Assembly (NCBI RefSeq): GCF_003626655.1
Contig: NZ_RBAN01000003.1
Coordinates: 682,001 to 746,000, forward strand
Direction: 5' to 3'
DNA: 64,000 nt
Source: Micromonospora costi
GTDB lineage: Bacteria; Actinomycetota; Actinomycetes; Mycobacteriales; Micromonosporaceae
The translations under genes and the position numbers were made by a program. The notes under the pieces were generated by a model. It was not told the DNA's origin. It did not search any database and saw nothing but the letters and a program-made list of their open reading frames with translations. Shown piece after piece: positions 1 to 7,601 of this stretch; position 1 is the first letter of the stretch, and each line of letters opens with the position of its first letter.

Positions 1-4
1 TCCC

Positions 5-643
5 ATGACCGCTGTGGGGAACGGTGCTCAAACCGCCGGCCGGCCCATGCGCCTGCCCCGTTCGGCGCGCCGTAAGCAGCTGCTCGCCGCGGCGCAGGAG
101 GTGTTCGTCGCGCAGGGCTACCACGCCGCGGCCATGGACGACATCGCCGAGCGCGCCGGGGTCTCCAAGCCGGTGCTCTACCAGCACTTCCCGGGCAAGA
201 TGGAGCTCTACCTGGCCCTGCTCGACACGCACTGCGACGCGATCGTGGCGAAGGTCCAGGAGGCGATGCGCGGCACCAGCGACAACAAGGAGCGGGTCAG
301 CGCGTCGGTGCGCGCGTACTTCGACTTCGTCGACCACGAGAGCGAGGCGTTCCGTCTGGTCTTCGAGTCGGACCTGCGCAACGACCCGGCGGTCCGCCAG
401 CGGGTGGAGCGGGTCGAGCAGGGCTGCATCGCGGCGATCACCGACACGATCATCTCGGACACGGGCGTGAGCCGGTCGCACGCCGAGCTGCTCGCCTCCG
501 GCCTCGTCGGCGCCGCCGAGACCGCCGCCCAGTTCTGGCTGGCCAGCGGTCGCCAGGTGCCGAAGGCCGAGGCCGAGGCGCTGGTGGCCGCACTCTCGTG
601 GCGGGGCATCGCCAGCTTCCCGCTGCAGGGTGAGTCAGCCTGA
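5..643 (+). CDS. TetR-family transcriptional regulator
   Basis: 212 aa, probably a dimeric DNA-binding repressor. The N-terminal helix-turn-helix lies at about residues 44-63 (AGVSKPVLYQHF), the most conserved TetR segment, and the remainder is an all-helical ligand/dimer domain. The ATG at 5 is used; another in-frame ATG at 47 (MRLPRSARRKQLL) is closer to the usual TetR length, so the first 14 residues are uncertain and the window edge hides the upstream region. It is followed by DUF3107, a ferritin-like protein and RhlE. I recall the same order in Mycobacterium tuberculosis around Rv3208-Rv3211, which supports a conserved block. Ligand and targets cannot be read from the sequence. Confidence 0.9.
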   Translation: MTAVGNGAQTAGRPMRLPRSARRKQLLAAAQEVFVAQGYHAAAMDDIAERAGVSKPVLYQHFPGKMELYLALLDTHCDAIVAKVQEAMRGTSDNKERVSASVRAYFDFVDHESEAFRLVFESDLRNDPAVRQRVERVEQGCIAAITDTIISDTGVSRSHAELLASGLVGAAETAAQFWLASGRQVPKAEAEALVAALSWRGIASFPLQGESA

Positions 644-707
644 CCGCCACCCCGGTGATCGGATAGCCTTCCCACGGCGGCTCTTTCGCCCCAGTTGAGG
701 AGGCACA

Positions 708-935
708 GTGGAGGTCAAGATCGGCGTGCAGTACGCGCCGCGCGAGCTGGTTCTGGAGAGCGCGCAGGCGCCGGCCGAGATCGAGCAGATCGTGACCGAC
801 GCCATCGCCAAGAACGGCGGCACGCTGTCCCTGACCGACGAGAAGGGCCGGCGCGTGATCGTGCCGGTCGACAAGGTCGCCTACGTCGAGATCGCCGAGG
901 CGTCCCCGCGGGCGGTCGGGTTCACCGTCCGCTAG
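708..935 (+). CDS. DUF3107 family small protein
   Basis: 75 aa, GTG start with a strong GAGGAGG site 6 bases upstream. The sequence begins MEVKIGVQYAPRELVLES and matches the actinobacterial DUF3107 family (TB9.4-like) at full length. The family is small, cytosolic and without known catalytic residues. It sits 64 bases after the TetR gene in the same direction, a conserved pairing in actinobacteria. Function unknown. Confidence 0.88.
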   Translation: MEVKIGVQYAPRELVLESAQAPAEIEQIVTDAIAKNGGTLSLTDEKGRRVIVPVDKVAYVEIAEASPRAVGFTVR

Positions 936-996
936 GCGTACACGGCGTCCGCGGCGGGCCGACCGCCCGTCGCGGACGCCGGCCCGTCCCGCGGGC

Positions 997-1131
997 CCGG
1001 CCTGACCCGCCCATCCCACGGTCCCGGCCCGACCGACCCGTCCCGGAAAGCCGGCCCGACCGACCCGTCCCGGAAAGCCGGCCTGACCCGCCCGTCCCGG
1101 ACAGTCCGCCTGACGCGCCCGTCGCGGCCGC
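997..1131. repeat. 27-bp tandem repeat, about 5 copies
   Basis: The unit CCGGCCCGACCGACCCGTCC plus CGGAAAG occurs perfectly at 1024-1050 and 1051-1077, with diverged copies before (997-1023) and after (1078-1104, 1105-1131). It fills the space between the convergent DUF3107 and ferritin-like genes. It is non-coding; the open frames through it are repeat artefacts. Confidence 0.85.
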
Positions 1132-1166
1132 CTGACCCCGCCGCCCCGGCCCTCGCGGCCGGGGCT

Positions 1167-1820
1167 TCAGTTGTTCAGCCCCGCCGCCGCCATGCGCTCG
1201 GTGTGCGCGGCGGTCAGCCGCCGGAAGAGCGCCTGCACGTCCACCCGTTCCCCCTCTGCGATCAGCGCCGTGAGCGCGCCCCGGTCGGCGGCGGCCACCC
1301 GGCCGGCCTGGGAGAGCGCCTCGCCGACCAGCCGCCGGGCCCACATCGAGAGCCGGTGCGCCACCCGCGGGTCTGCCTCGATCGCCAGCCGGATCTCGGC
1401 GGCCGCGAACTCGGCGTACCGGGACTCGTGCAGCACGTCGAGCACGAGCTGCCGGTCCGGCTCGCCCAACGCCCCGGCGATCTCCCGCAGGAAGTCGTCC
1501 GTGATCGCGTCCCCGACGTACGCCTTGGTCACCGCCTCGGCCCAGTCCCGCGGCTCGGTCGAGTCGTGGTACGCCTGCAACGCCTCGACGTACGGCCGCA
1601 TGGCCTCCTCCGGCGGCACCCCCAGCGTGGCGAGGCGGTCGGCGAGGCGGTGGTAGTTGGCGATCTCGGCGGCGGCCATCTCGCCCAGCGCGGCCCGGCG
1701 CCGCAGGTCCGGGGCGAGGCGGGCGTCCCCGGCCATCCGCTCGAAGGCGAGCAGCTCGCCGAGGGCGACCAGGCCGAGGAGATCGGCGACGGCGGATCCT
1801 GGGGTGGTCGGGGCGGACAC
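1167..1820 (-). CDS. Ferritin-like fold protein (MiaE-like)
   Basis: 217 aa, almost entirely helical. Carboxylate and histidine positions suit a four-helix diiron bundle: E22 and E27 in GELLAFE, then GEMAAAEIANYHRL at residues 46-59, and a later HESRYAEFAAAEIRL segment. This matches the actinobacterial ferritin-like family related to tRNA-(ms2io6A)-hydroxylase. Whether it hydroxylates tRNA here is not shown. The GTG start at 1820 fits the family length. It is convergent with DUF3107, and the placement beside TetR, DUF3107 and RhlE is conserved in actinobacteria. Confidence 0.82.
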   Translation of the reverse strand: MSAPTTPGSAVADLLGLVALGELLAFERMAGDARLAPDLRRRAALGEMAAAEIANYHRLADRLATLGVPPEEAMRPYVEALQAYHDSTEPRDWAEAVTKAYVGDAITDDFLREIAGALGEPDRQLVLDVLHESRYAEFAAAEIRLAIEADPRVAHRLSMWARRLVGEALSQAGRVAAADRGALTALIAEGERVDVQALFRRLTAAHTERMAAAGLNN

Positions 1821-2189
1821 GAGCGCAGGCTACCGCCAGCGGGACCGGCGCGGGATCCCGCGAGGCACCGGCGCGGGTCCCGCCAGGCTGCGGTGCGGCG
1901 TGCCGCGACTCTCCGGGGGGACCGGCGGATGAGCCCGCACGTGCTGTGAACTGGGACACAGGTTCATCCCCGTGGATCGCGCCGACTCCGGAATCAGGAC
2001 GGCATCCTGGCGGTTCAGGTAGTATGGAACAGTTGCCGTGGGCGCCGATCTGATCGAAGTCAAGCCTGCGGCGCGCGTGCGGCCCGGTCCGGCTCGGCGA
2101 TCCGCCCCCGACCGTGTGGCCCGCGCCATACCGAACGCGCCCTGCGGACATGACGGGGCGCACCCACGAGAGGGCACCCCCACATCCAG
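1821..2189. other. Intergenic leader region upstream of the DEAD-box helicase
   Basis: 369 bases with no convincing gene, between the divergent ferritin-like and helicase genes. A TAGTAT hexamer near 2020 is a possible -10 element for the helicase, which would give a leader of roughly 160 bases. No clear -35 element or hairpin was identified. Confidence 0.3.
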
Positions 2190-3875
2190 ATGAGCGAGTT
2201 GACGCACAGCAGCACGGGGGGCCGCGAGCTGGCCCCCACCGCCCCGGTACGACCGGAGGCACCCACTTTCGCCGAGCTGGGCGCGCGTCAGGAGACCGTC
2301 GACGCGCTGGCCACGGCCGGCATCACCCGCGCGTTCGCCATTCAGGAGTACGCGCTGCCGATCGCGATGCGCGGCACCGACCTGATCGGCCAGGCGCCCA
2401 CCGGCACCGGCAAGACCCTCGGCTTCGGCGTACCGCTGCTCGAGCGGGTCTTCGCGCCGAGCGAGGGCGGCGACGGCCTGCCCCAGGCACTGATCGTCGT
2501 ACCCACCCGCGAGCTGGGCCTCCAGGTCGCCAAGGACCTGGCCGCCGCGGGCAGCACCCGGGGCGTCCGGGTGCTGCCGATCTACGGCGGCGTGGCGTAC
2601 GAGCCGCAGATCGAGGCGCTGCGCAAGGGCGTCGAGATCCTCGTCGGCACGCCGGGCCGGCTGCTCGACCTGGCCAAGCAGAAGCACCTGCGGCTGGACC
2701 GCGTACACGCGCTGGTCCTCGACGAGGCTGACCGGATGCTCGACCTGGGCTTCCTCGACGACGTCGAGAAGATCCTGGCCATGCTCCCCGAGGACCGGCA
2801 GACCATGCTGTTCTCGGCCACGATGCCGGACCCGATCGTCACGCTCTCCCGGCGCTTCCTGCGCCACCCCGTGACGATCCACGCCGGGCACACCGCCGAG
2901 ACCGGCCCGTCGCCGCAGACCGAGCAGCTGGTCTACCGCACCCACTCGCTGAACAAGATCGAGATCGTGGCCCGCATCCTCCAGTCGGAGGGCCGGGGCC
3001 TCACGATGATCTTCACACGGACCAAGCGGGCCGCCGACCGCGTCGCCGAGGAGCTCGACTTCCGCGGCTTCGCCGTGGCCGCCGTACACGGTGACCTCGG
3101 GCAGGGCGCGCGCGAGCGGGCGCTGCGGGCGTTCCGTGCGGGCAAGATCGACACGCTGGTCGCCACCGACGTCGCGGCCCGTGGCATCGACGTCAGCGGG
3201 GTCACCCACGTCATCAACTACGACTGCCCCGAGGACCAGGACACCTACACCCACCGGATCGGCCGCACGGGCCGGGCCGGCGCGAGCGGCGTCGCCGTGA
3301 CGTTCGTCGACTGGGACGACATGCCCCGCTGGCGGATCATCGACAAGACGCTCGGGCTGGAGATGCCGGAGCCGCCGGAGACGTACCACACGTCCCCGCA
3401 CCTCTACACCGACCTGCACATCTCCCCCGACGTGTCGGGCACGCTCCCGACCGCCGAGCGGACCCGCGCCGGGCTCGCGGCCGAGGTCGAGGAGGACCTC
3501 GGCGGTGGCCGCTCGCGGCGCGGTGAGAGCCGGGGCGGGCGGAGCGGCGGTCGTGGCGAGCGCGGTGAGCGCGGTGAGCGCGGCGAGCGCGGCGAGCGCC
3601 GCCGTGGTCGCGGTGCGTCGGCCCCCGAGCCGGACGCCGCCGCGCCCGCCGAGGAGGGCACCGGCACCCCGCGCCGCCGCCGTCGCCGACGGGCCGGTGA
3701 GGTGGTCGCCGGTGAGCCGACCGCGGTGATCGCCGAGGGCGCGACCGCCGAGCCGGTCACGGCCGGCACCGATGGCGAGGGGTCGCCGAAGCCGCGTCGT
3801 CGGCGCCGCCGCCGTGGCGGGTCGGGCGGTGGCACCGGTACGACCGCGGAGGCCGCCACCACCACCGCCGACTGA
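2190..3875 (+). CDS. rhlE: DEAD-box ATP-dependent RNA helicase (RhlE type)
   Basis: 561 aa. All helicase motifs are present: APTGTGKT (69-76), PTREL (105-109), TPGR (154-157), DEAD (178-181), SAT (209-211), and later ARGIDV and HRIGRTGR. Residues after about 430 form a low-complexity RNA-binding-like tail with a five-fold GER repeat and three arginine runs (RRRRRR). Expected role: ATP-driven RNA unwinding in ribosome assembly or RNA turnover, often cold-linked in this family. The ATG at 2190 lacks a good Shine-Dalgarno sequence (only GAGAGG about 16 bases away), so the start is less certain than the product. A perfect hairpin terminator follows at 3890. Confidence 0.95.
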   Translation: MSELTHSSTGGRELAPTAPVRPEAPTFAELGARQETVDALATAGITRAFAIQEYALPIAMRGTDLIGQAPTGTGKTLGFGVPLLERVFAPSEGGDGLPQALIVVPTRELGLQVAKDLAAAGSTRGVRVLPIYGGVAYEPQIEALRKGVEILVGTPGRLLDLAKQKHLRLDRVHALVLDEADRMLDLGFLDDVEKILAMLPEDRQTMLFSATMPDPIVTLSRRFLRHPVTIHAGHTAETGPSPQTEQLVYRTHSLNKIEIVARILQSEGRGLTMIFTRTKRAADRVAEELDFRGFAVAAVHGDLGQGARERALRAFRAGKIDTLVATDVAARGIDVSGVTHVINYDCPEDQDTYTHRIGRTGRAGASGVAVTFVDWDDMPRWRIIDKTLGLEMPEPPETYHTSPHLYTDLHISPDVSGTLPTAERTRAGLAAEVEEDLGGGRSRRGESRGGRSGGRGERGERGERGERGERRRGRGASAPEPDAAAPAEEGTGTPRRRRRRRAGEVVAGEPTAVIAEGATAEPVTAGTDGEGSPKPRRRRRRRGGSGGGTGTTAEAATTTAD

Positions 3876-3889
3876 GCACGTACGACCGA

Positions 3890-3928
3890 GGACGTCCCCC
3901 ACCCCAATCCGGGGCCTGGGGGACGTCC
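3890..3928 (+). terminator. Hairpin terminator after rhlE
   Basis: GGACGTCCCCCA (3890-3901) pairs perfectly with TGGGGGACGTCC (3917-3928), and CCCC/GGGG extends the stem inside. It begins 15 bases after the helicase stop. There is no T-run, as is common in high-GC actinobacteria. Confidence 0.8.
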
Positions 3929-4377
3929 CGTCTCCAGCCCTCCCGCCCGGACACCGCAGCCCCGCTCCGCTCAACCCCTCCCACTCACATCCCCGGCCTC
4001 ACCCGCTCCCAGCACCCCACCCGTACCTGCTCCCGCTGCCGCCCCAACCCCGCCCCCGCCGCCCGCTCCGGCTCCCGCCTGCCCGCTCCGGACTGTCGCT
4101 CCAGCTCCCGGTCCCCGGCGCGCGGCTCCCCGCTCCCGTCGATCATGCAGTTGTGGTGGTCGGTTGATGCTGGTATGTCGCTTTTGCGGGGCACCACAAC
4201 TGCATGATCGACGGGTTGGGCGAGGCACGGGGGCGCCGGGCCGGGGCGCGAGGGCCGCGGTACGGGGAGGCGCGAGGGCCGGGAGGGTGCAGCTGGGGCG
4301 GGGACAGGGCGGGGTGGCGTGGGGGTGCGGGTTGGGGTGGTTGGGAGAGGCACCAGGGATGGCGAGAGGATGGGGAG
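3929..4377. other. Intergenic region holding a long palindrome
   Basis: About 450 bases between rhlE and the methyltransferase gene. It is C-rich up to 4134, holds the palindromic element at 4135-4215, and is then G-rich up to the methyltransferase start. Open frames across it have strongly skewed, repetitive composition and no recognisable protein. Confidence 0.5.
4135..4215. repeat. Long palindromic element, GATCWTG family (copy 1)
   Basis: The 24-base arms 4135-4158 and 4192-4215 are perfectly complementary; each carries GATCATGCAGTTGTGGTG or its complement. The loop is 33 bases. Related copies lie at 9898, 10776 and 39981. Confidence 0.9.
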
Positions 4378-5547
4378 ATGCCGGAACCGTTGGACGTTGC
4401 GCTGGCTGAGGTGCGCACGCTGCTGCTCGACCCCGCACTGACCCGCGCCGTGGCCGCCGGGCGCCGCCGCGGGCAGCGTCCCTCCGTGGTCCGGGCCGAG
4501 CTGCGGCCGGTGTCGCTCAAGGCCGGGCCGAGGTTGCAGATCTCCACCTCCGACGGCGCCCGCCCGTACACCCGCAATCTGGCTCCGGGGCCGGAGGCGG
4601 GAGACGCGGTGGACGCGCTGCTGGCCGAGCCGTTCGGCAACTGGCACGTGGAGACCACCGACACGACCCTGCAGTTGCGGGTGACCAAGTCGGGTGAGGC
4701 CCAGGTGCACCGGGCCACCACGGCCCGTCCGGCCGCCGGGGACGCCGGGCACGACCGGGAGAAGGCGTACCTGCTGGATCCGGGCGATCCGATCTTCACC
4801 GAGATCGGCGGCTCGGCCGCGAAGCGCCGCCAGGTCGACGCGTTCCTACGGGCGCTCGCCGCGACGCTGCCTGACGAGCTGACCGGCCCGCTCCGGGTGG
4901 TCGACCTCGGGTGCGGCAACGCGTACCTGACCTTCGCGGCATACCGGTACCTGGCCGGGCGGGGGCTCGACGTCGAGCTGGTCGGCGTGGACGTACGGGA
5001 GGACCAGCGCCGCCGCAACACCGAGCTGGCCGAGCGGCTGGGCTGGGGTGACCGGGTCCACTTCGTGGCCGGCACGATCGCCGACGCGACGGTCGGGGCC
5101 GCGCCCGACCTGGTGCTGGCCCTGCACGCCTGCGACACGGCGACCGACGAGGCGTTGGCCCGCGCGGTGCGCTGGGGTGCCCGCTGGGTGCTCGCCGCGC
5201 CGTGCTGTCACCACGACGTGGCCGCCCAGCTACGCGCCCGCCCGGCGCCGGCGCCGTACGAGCTGTTGACCCGCCAGGGCATCCTGCGTGAACGGTTCGC
5301 GGACGTGCTCACCGACGCGCTGCGGGCCGGGCTGCTCCGGTTGCACGGCTACCGCGCCGAGGTCGTGGAGTTCGTCGACTCCCGGCACACGCCGCGGAAC
5401 CTGCTGATCCGCGCCCGGCACACCGGTACCGGGCCGACCGACGAGCAGCGCCGGGACTACCGGGACCTCGTCGATCAGTGGCAGGTCACCCCACGGTTGG
5501 AGACGCTTCTGTCCACGCAGGACAGAGCCGCGCCGGCCCCGCGGTAG
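4378..5547 (+). CDS. Class I SAM-dependent methyltransferase (Methyltransf_32-like)
   Basis: 389 aa. SAM-binding motif I is VVDLGCGNAYLTF at about residues 174-186, followed by an acidic motif II (VGVDVRE) and LALHACDTATDEAL, a signature seen in Methyltransf_32/GSTCD-type proteins. The N-terminal ~150 residues are a separate domain without a clear match. The ATG at 4378 is preferred; upstream in-frame starts reach back into the palindrome at 4201-4215 through low-complexity sequence. A nucleic-acid substrate is likely for this family but not demonstrated. It is transcribed alone. Confidence 0.8.
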   Translation: MPEPLDVALAEVRTLLLDPALTRAVAAGRRRGQRPSVVRAELRPVSLKAGPRLQISTSDGARPYTRNLAPGPEAGDAVDALLAEPFGNWHVETTDTTLQLRVTKSGEAQVHRATTARPAAGDAGHDREKAYLLDPGDPIFTEIGGSAAKRRQVDAFLRALAATLPDELTGPLRVVDLGCGNAYLTFAAYRYLAGRGLDVELVGVDVREDQRRRNTELAERLGWGDRVHFVAGTIADATVGAAPDLVLALHACDTATDEALARAVRWGARWVLAAPCCHHDVAAQLRARPAPAPYELLTRQGILRERFADVLTDALRAGLLRLHGYRAEVVEFVDSRHTPRNLLIRARHTGTGPTDEQRRDYRDLVDQWQVTPRLETLLSTQDRAAPAPR

Positions 5548-5733
5548 CCCATCGTCCGCTAGCGGTGGCCGTCGCGGTCGCGGTCGCCGAGTGGCTCCCA
5601 CGATCATGCGGAGAAAAAGGTCCCGTCAACGGGACAGTTTGTGCGGTCAGTCAATTGTTTCCGGCCCGTGCGGTACTACGCTCGTATACGACATCGTCCC
5701 GGTGCACCGCCTCGGGAGGGAAGACCCGCAGGA

Positions 5734-6150
5734 ATGGGTTCCACAGAGGTTTCGCCGCAGATGGCGTTCGCACGGTTCGTGCGGCGCGCCATCGACGACG
5801 CTCGTGACGAGCGCGGCTGGACAGTCACCGACCTGGCCGGCCACACCGGCGTCGGTCGGTCCACCGTCTTCCGGTGGCTGGCCGGCGACTGGCAGGACTA
5901 CCCCGAACTGGCCAAGGTCCGCGGCTTCTGCGCCGCCCTCGACCTGCCCGTCGCCGCGGCGTTCCGCGCGCTCGGCCTGCCGGACGCCGGCCCCATGCCG
6001 CGGCGGCGCAGCGACGAGGGCACGGTCGAGGCGGACGTCCGCGTGATCCTGGACCGGCTCGCCGACCCGACAGTGCCGCTCGAGGAGAAGCACCACATCC
6101 GCGACCTGCTGCGCTACCTCGCGCGCCGCCCCATCCGCCGGGCCGGCTGA
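5734..6150 (+). CDS. Small XRE-type helix-turn-helix regulator
   Basis: 138 aa. The N-terminal helix-turn-helix occupies residues about 29-52 (WTVTDLAGHTGVGRSTVFRW), followed by a helical C-terminus ending RYLARRPIRRAG. The ATG at 5734 is chosen; an ATG at 5761 is an alternative and a GTG at 5641 appears too far upstream. The preceding sequence is locally AT-richer (TTGTTT at 5655, TACGCT at 5677, 16 bases apart), which could be a promoter. The target is unknown. The gene stands alone; its stop lies inside a 21-bp tandem repeat. Confidence 0.8.
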   Translation: MGSTEVSPQMAFARFVRRAIDDARDERGWTVTDLAGHTGVGRSTVFRWLAGDWQDYPELAKVRGFCAALDLPVAAAFRALGLPDAGPMPRRRSDEGTVEADVRVILDRLADPTVPLEEKHHIRDLLRYLARRPIRRAG

Positions 6151-6195
6151 CCACCCCGCCGGGCCGGCTAACCACCCCGCCGGGCCACGCAACCG
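6135..6195. repeat. 21-bp tandem repeat, about 3 copies
   Basis: CCGCCGGGCCGGCTGACCAC and near-copies recur with a 21-base period. The stop codon of the HTH gene is inside the first copy. Confidence 0.75.
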
Positions 6196-6262
6196 CCCCG
6201 CCCCGCCCCGGTCGGCTCGCCCGGACCCGCCGGCAGGGCCGCCCGACCGGCCCGTCCGGCCG

Positions 6263-7186
6263 TCACGGCACCGTGACGGTGAACTCCGCGGTACGCACCA
6301 CGCCGGCCACCTGGAAGTCCAGGAAGAGCCGGTAGCGGCCCGGCCCGGGCGTGGTCAGCCAGAACCGCACCGCACCGTCGACCAGTTGCGGCTCCGGGTG
6401 CACGTGCAGGTATCCGAGGTCTCCCTCGCGGAGCGCGACCAGGTGGCCGTACGCGGCGAGGTAGCGCTCCAGCGGCGCGACGGCGCCATCGGCGGTGATC
6501 CGGAACGTCAGCGGCACGGTGGCGCCGACCTGCGGCGTGCCCTGGTAGTCGACGGCGAACCCGCCGACCGTGGTCGAGGTGGCCGGGGCCGGCAGGGGAC
6601 GCGGGTCGTACCGGCCGGGCGCGGTCAGGTCGACGCCGAGGGTCAACGGGGTCTGGGTGCCGTCGTCGGCGACGGTGGTGAAGTCGGCGTACGCCCGCCA
6701 GGTGCCCGCCTGCGGCAGCGTGAGCGGCACCGACCAGGTGCCGTCCGGCGCCATCGTGGGGTGCAGGTGCTGGAAGCCCGTGAGGTCGCGGCGTACCACG
6801 ATGAGGTGCATCGGCTTGTCGTGCACCACGGCGAACCGGGTGACCGGCTTGCGCTGGGCGTCGCGGATCTGGAACGTGAACGGGGTCGCCTCGCCGGCGG
6901 TGAACGCGGCGGCCAGCGGGGCGAGGGTGTAGCCCCCCGCGCTGACCGCGAGCCCGCCGGCGTCCGCGCTCGCGGTCGTGTCGCCGCCGGCGCCGTGGTC
7001 GTGCGCCGCGGTACCCGGAGGATGCGTGTGGTCGCTGGCCTCCAGGCCGACCGCCGTGGTTGGCTCGCCGCCCGAGTTGATCCGGCCGAGGCCGAAGCCG
7101 AGCAGGACGGCGAGCACCAGCCCGCCGACCGCGAGGGCCAGCCGAAGGGTGCTGCGGTCGGGTGTCGCGGAGATCGGGTCAGGCAC
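6263..7186 (-). CDS. Membrane-anchored His-rich protein linked to copper chaperone
   Basis: 307 aa with a single N-terminal membrane segment (about residues 14-37) and an exported body. A His-rich linker (SDHTHPPGTAAHDHGAGG) follows the membrane segment. The body has two beta-rich repeats that each end in a His motif (FQHLHPTMAPDG and YLHVHPEPQ), which look like surface metal ligands. It overlaps the copper-chaperone gene upstream by 8 bases, so the two are almost certainly co-translated. Metal, probably copper, is inferred from context; no enzyme family is recognised. Confidence 0.75.
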   Translation of the reverse strand: MPDPISATPDRSTLRLALAVGGLVLAVLLGFGLGRINSGGEPTTAVGLEASDHTHPPGTAAHDHGAGGDTTASADAGGLAVSAGGYTLAPLAAAFTAGEATPFTFQIRDAQRKPVTRFAVVHDKPMHLIVVRRDLTGFQHLHPTMAPDGTWSVPLTLPQAGTWRAYADFTTVADDGTQTPLTLGVDLTAPGRYDPRPLPAPATSTTVGGFAVDYQGTPQVGATVPLTFRITADGAVAPLERYLAAYGHLVALREGDLGYLHVHPEPQLVDGAVRFWLTTPGPGRYRLFLDFQVAGVVRTAEFTVTVP

Positions 7187-7406
7187 CGCCGTCGCCCAGC
7201 TCGTAGCCGGCCTCGTCGACCGCCGCCCGCACCACCTCGTCGGGCAGCGGCTGGGAGCTGGTGACCGTGGCGGTCCCGGTGGCCAGGTCCACCCGGACCT
7301 CCCGGACGCCGGGGAGCGTGGACAGCTCGTCGGTGACCGCCCGGACGCAGTGCTCGCAGGTCATGCCGGTGACGGCGTACGCGCGGACGACCTCCTGCTG
7401 ATCCAT
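7179..7406 (-). CDS. Heavy-metal-associated (CopZ-like) chaperone
   Basis: 75 aa, one HMA domain. The metal-binding loop GMTCEHC (residues 14-20) has the canonical CxxC, and the fold ends with a typical EAGYEL segment. Small cytosolic proteins of this type bind Cu(I) and pass it to exporters or sensors. The ATG at 7406 gives the exact family length. Its stop overlaps the start of the His-rich membrane protein. No copper P-type ATPase is visible nearby, which is unusual for a chaperone operon. Confidence 0.88.
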   Translation of the reverse strand: MDQQEVVRAYAVTGMTCEHCVRAVTDELSTLPGVREVRVDLATGTATVTSSQPLPDEVVRAAVDEAGYELGDGGA

Positions 7407-7601
7407 GGCGCCCACGGTACCGCCGGGCCGGGCCGCCGCCCGCCGGTCTCGCGTTGGCGTGGCGACGGTCGCACCTCGCGCCGCGCGGGAACTTTTCCCA
7501 CCTCCCGGCCGACGGGAACCGGCGACGCACCCGGGCCACCCGCCGGGGCGGCCCGTCCGGCTCGGGCGAGCCGGTGCGGCCACCGCGCCCGCCCGGCCGG
7601 G

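Noticed and set aside
997-1131. Possible CRISPR array
   Set aside because: The repeats are contiguous with no spacers, and there are no cas genes.
4204-4377. Extended N-terminus of the methyltransferase starting inside the palindrome
   Set aside because: The added residues are Gly/Arg low-complexity from the palindrome arm and a G-rich tract; the ATG at 4378 gives a coherent protein.
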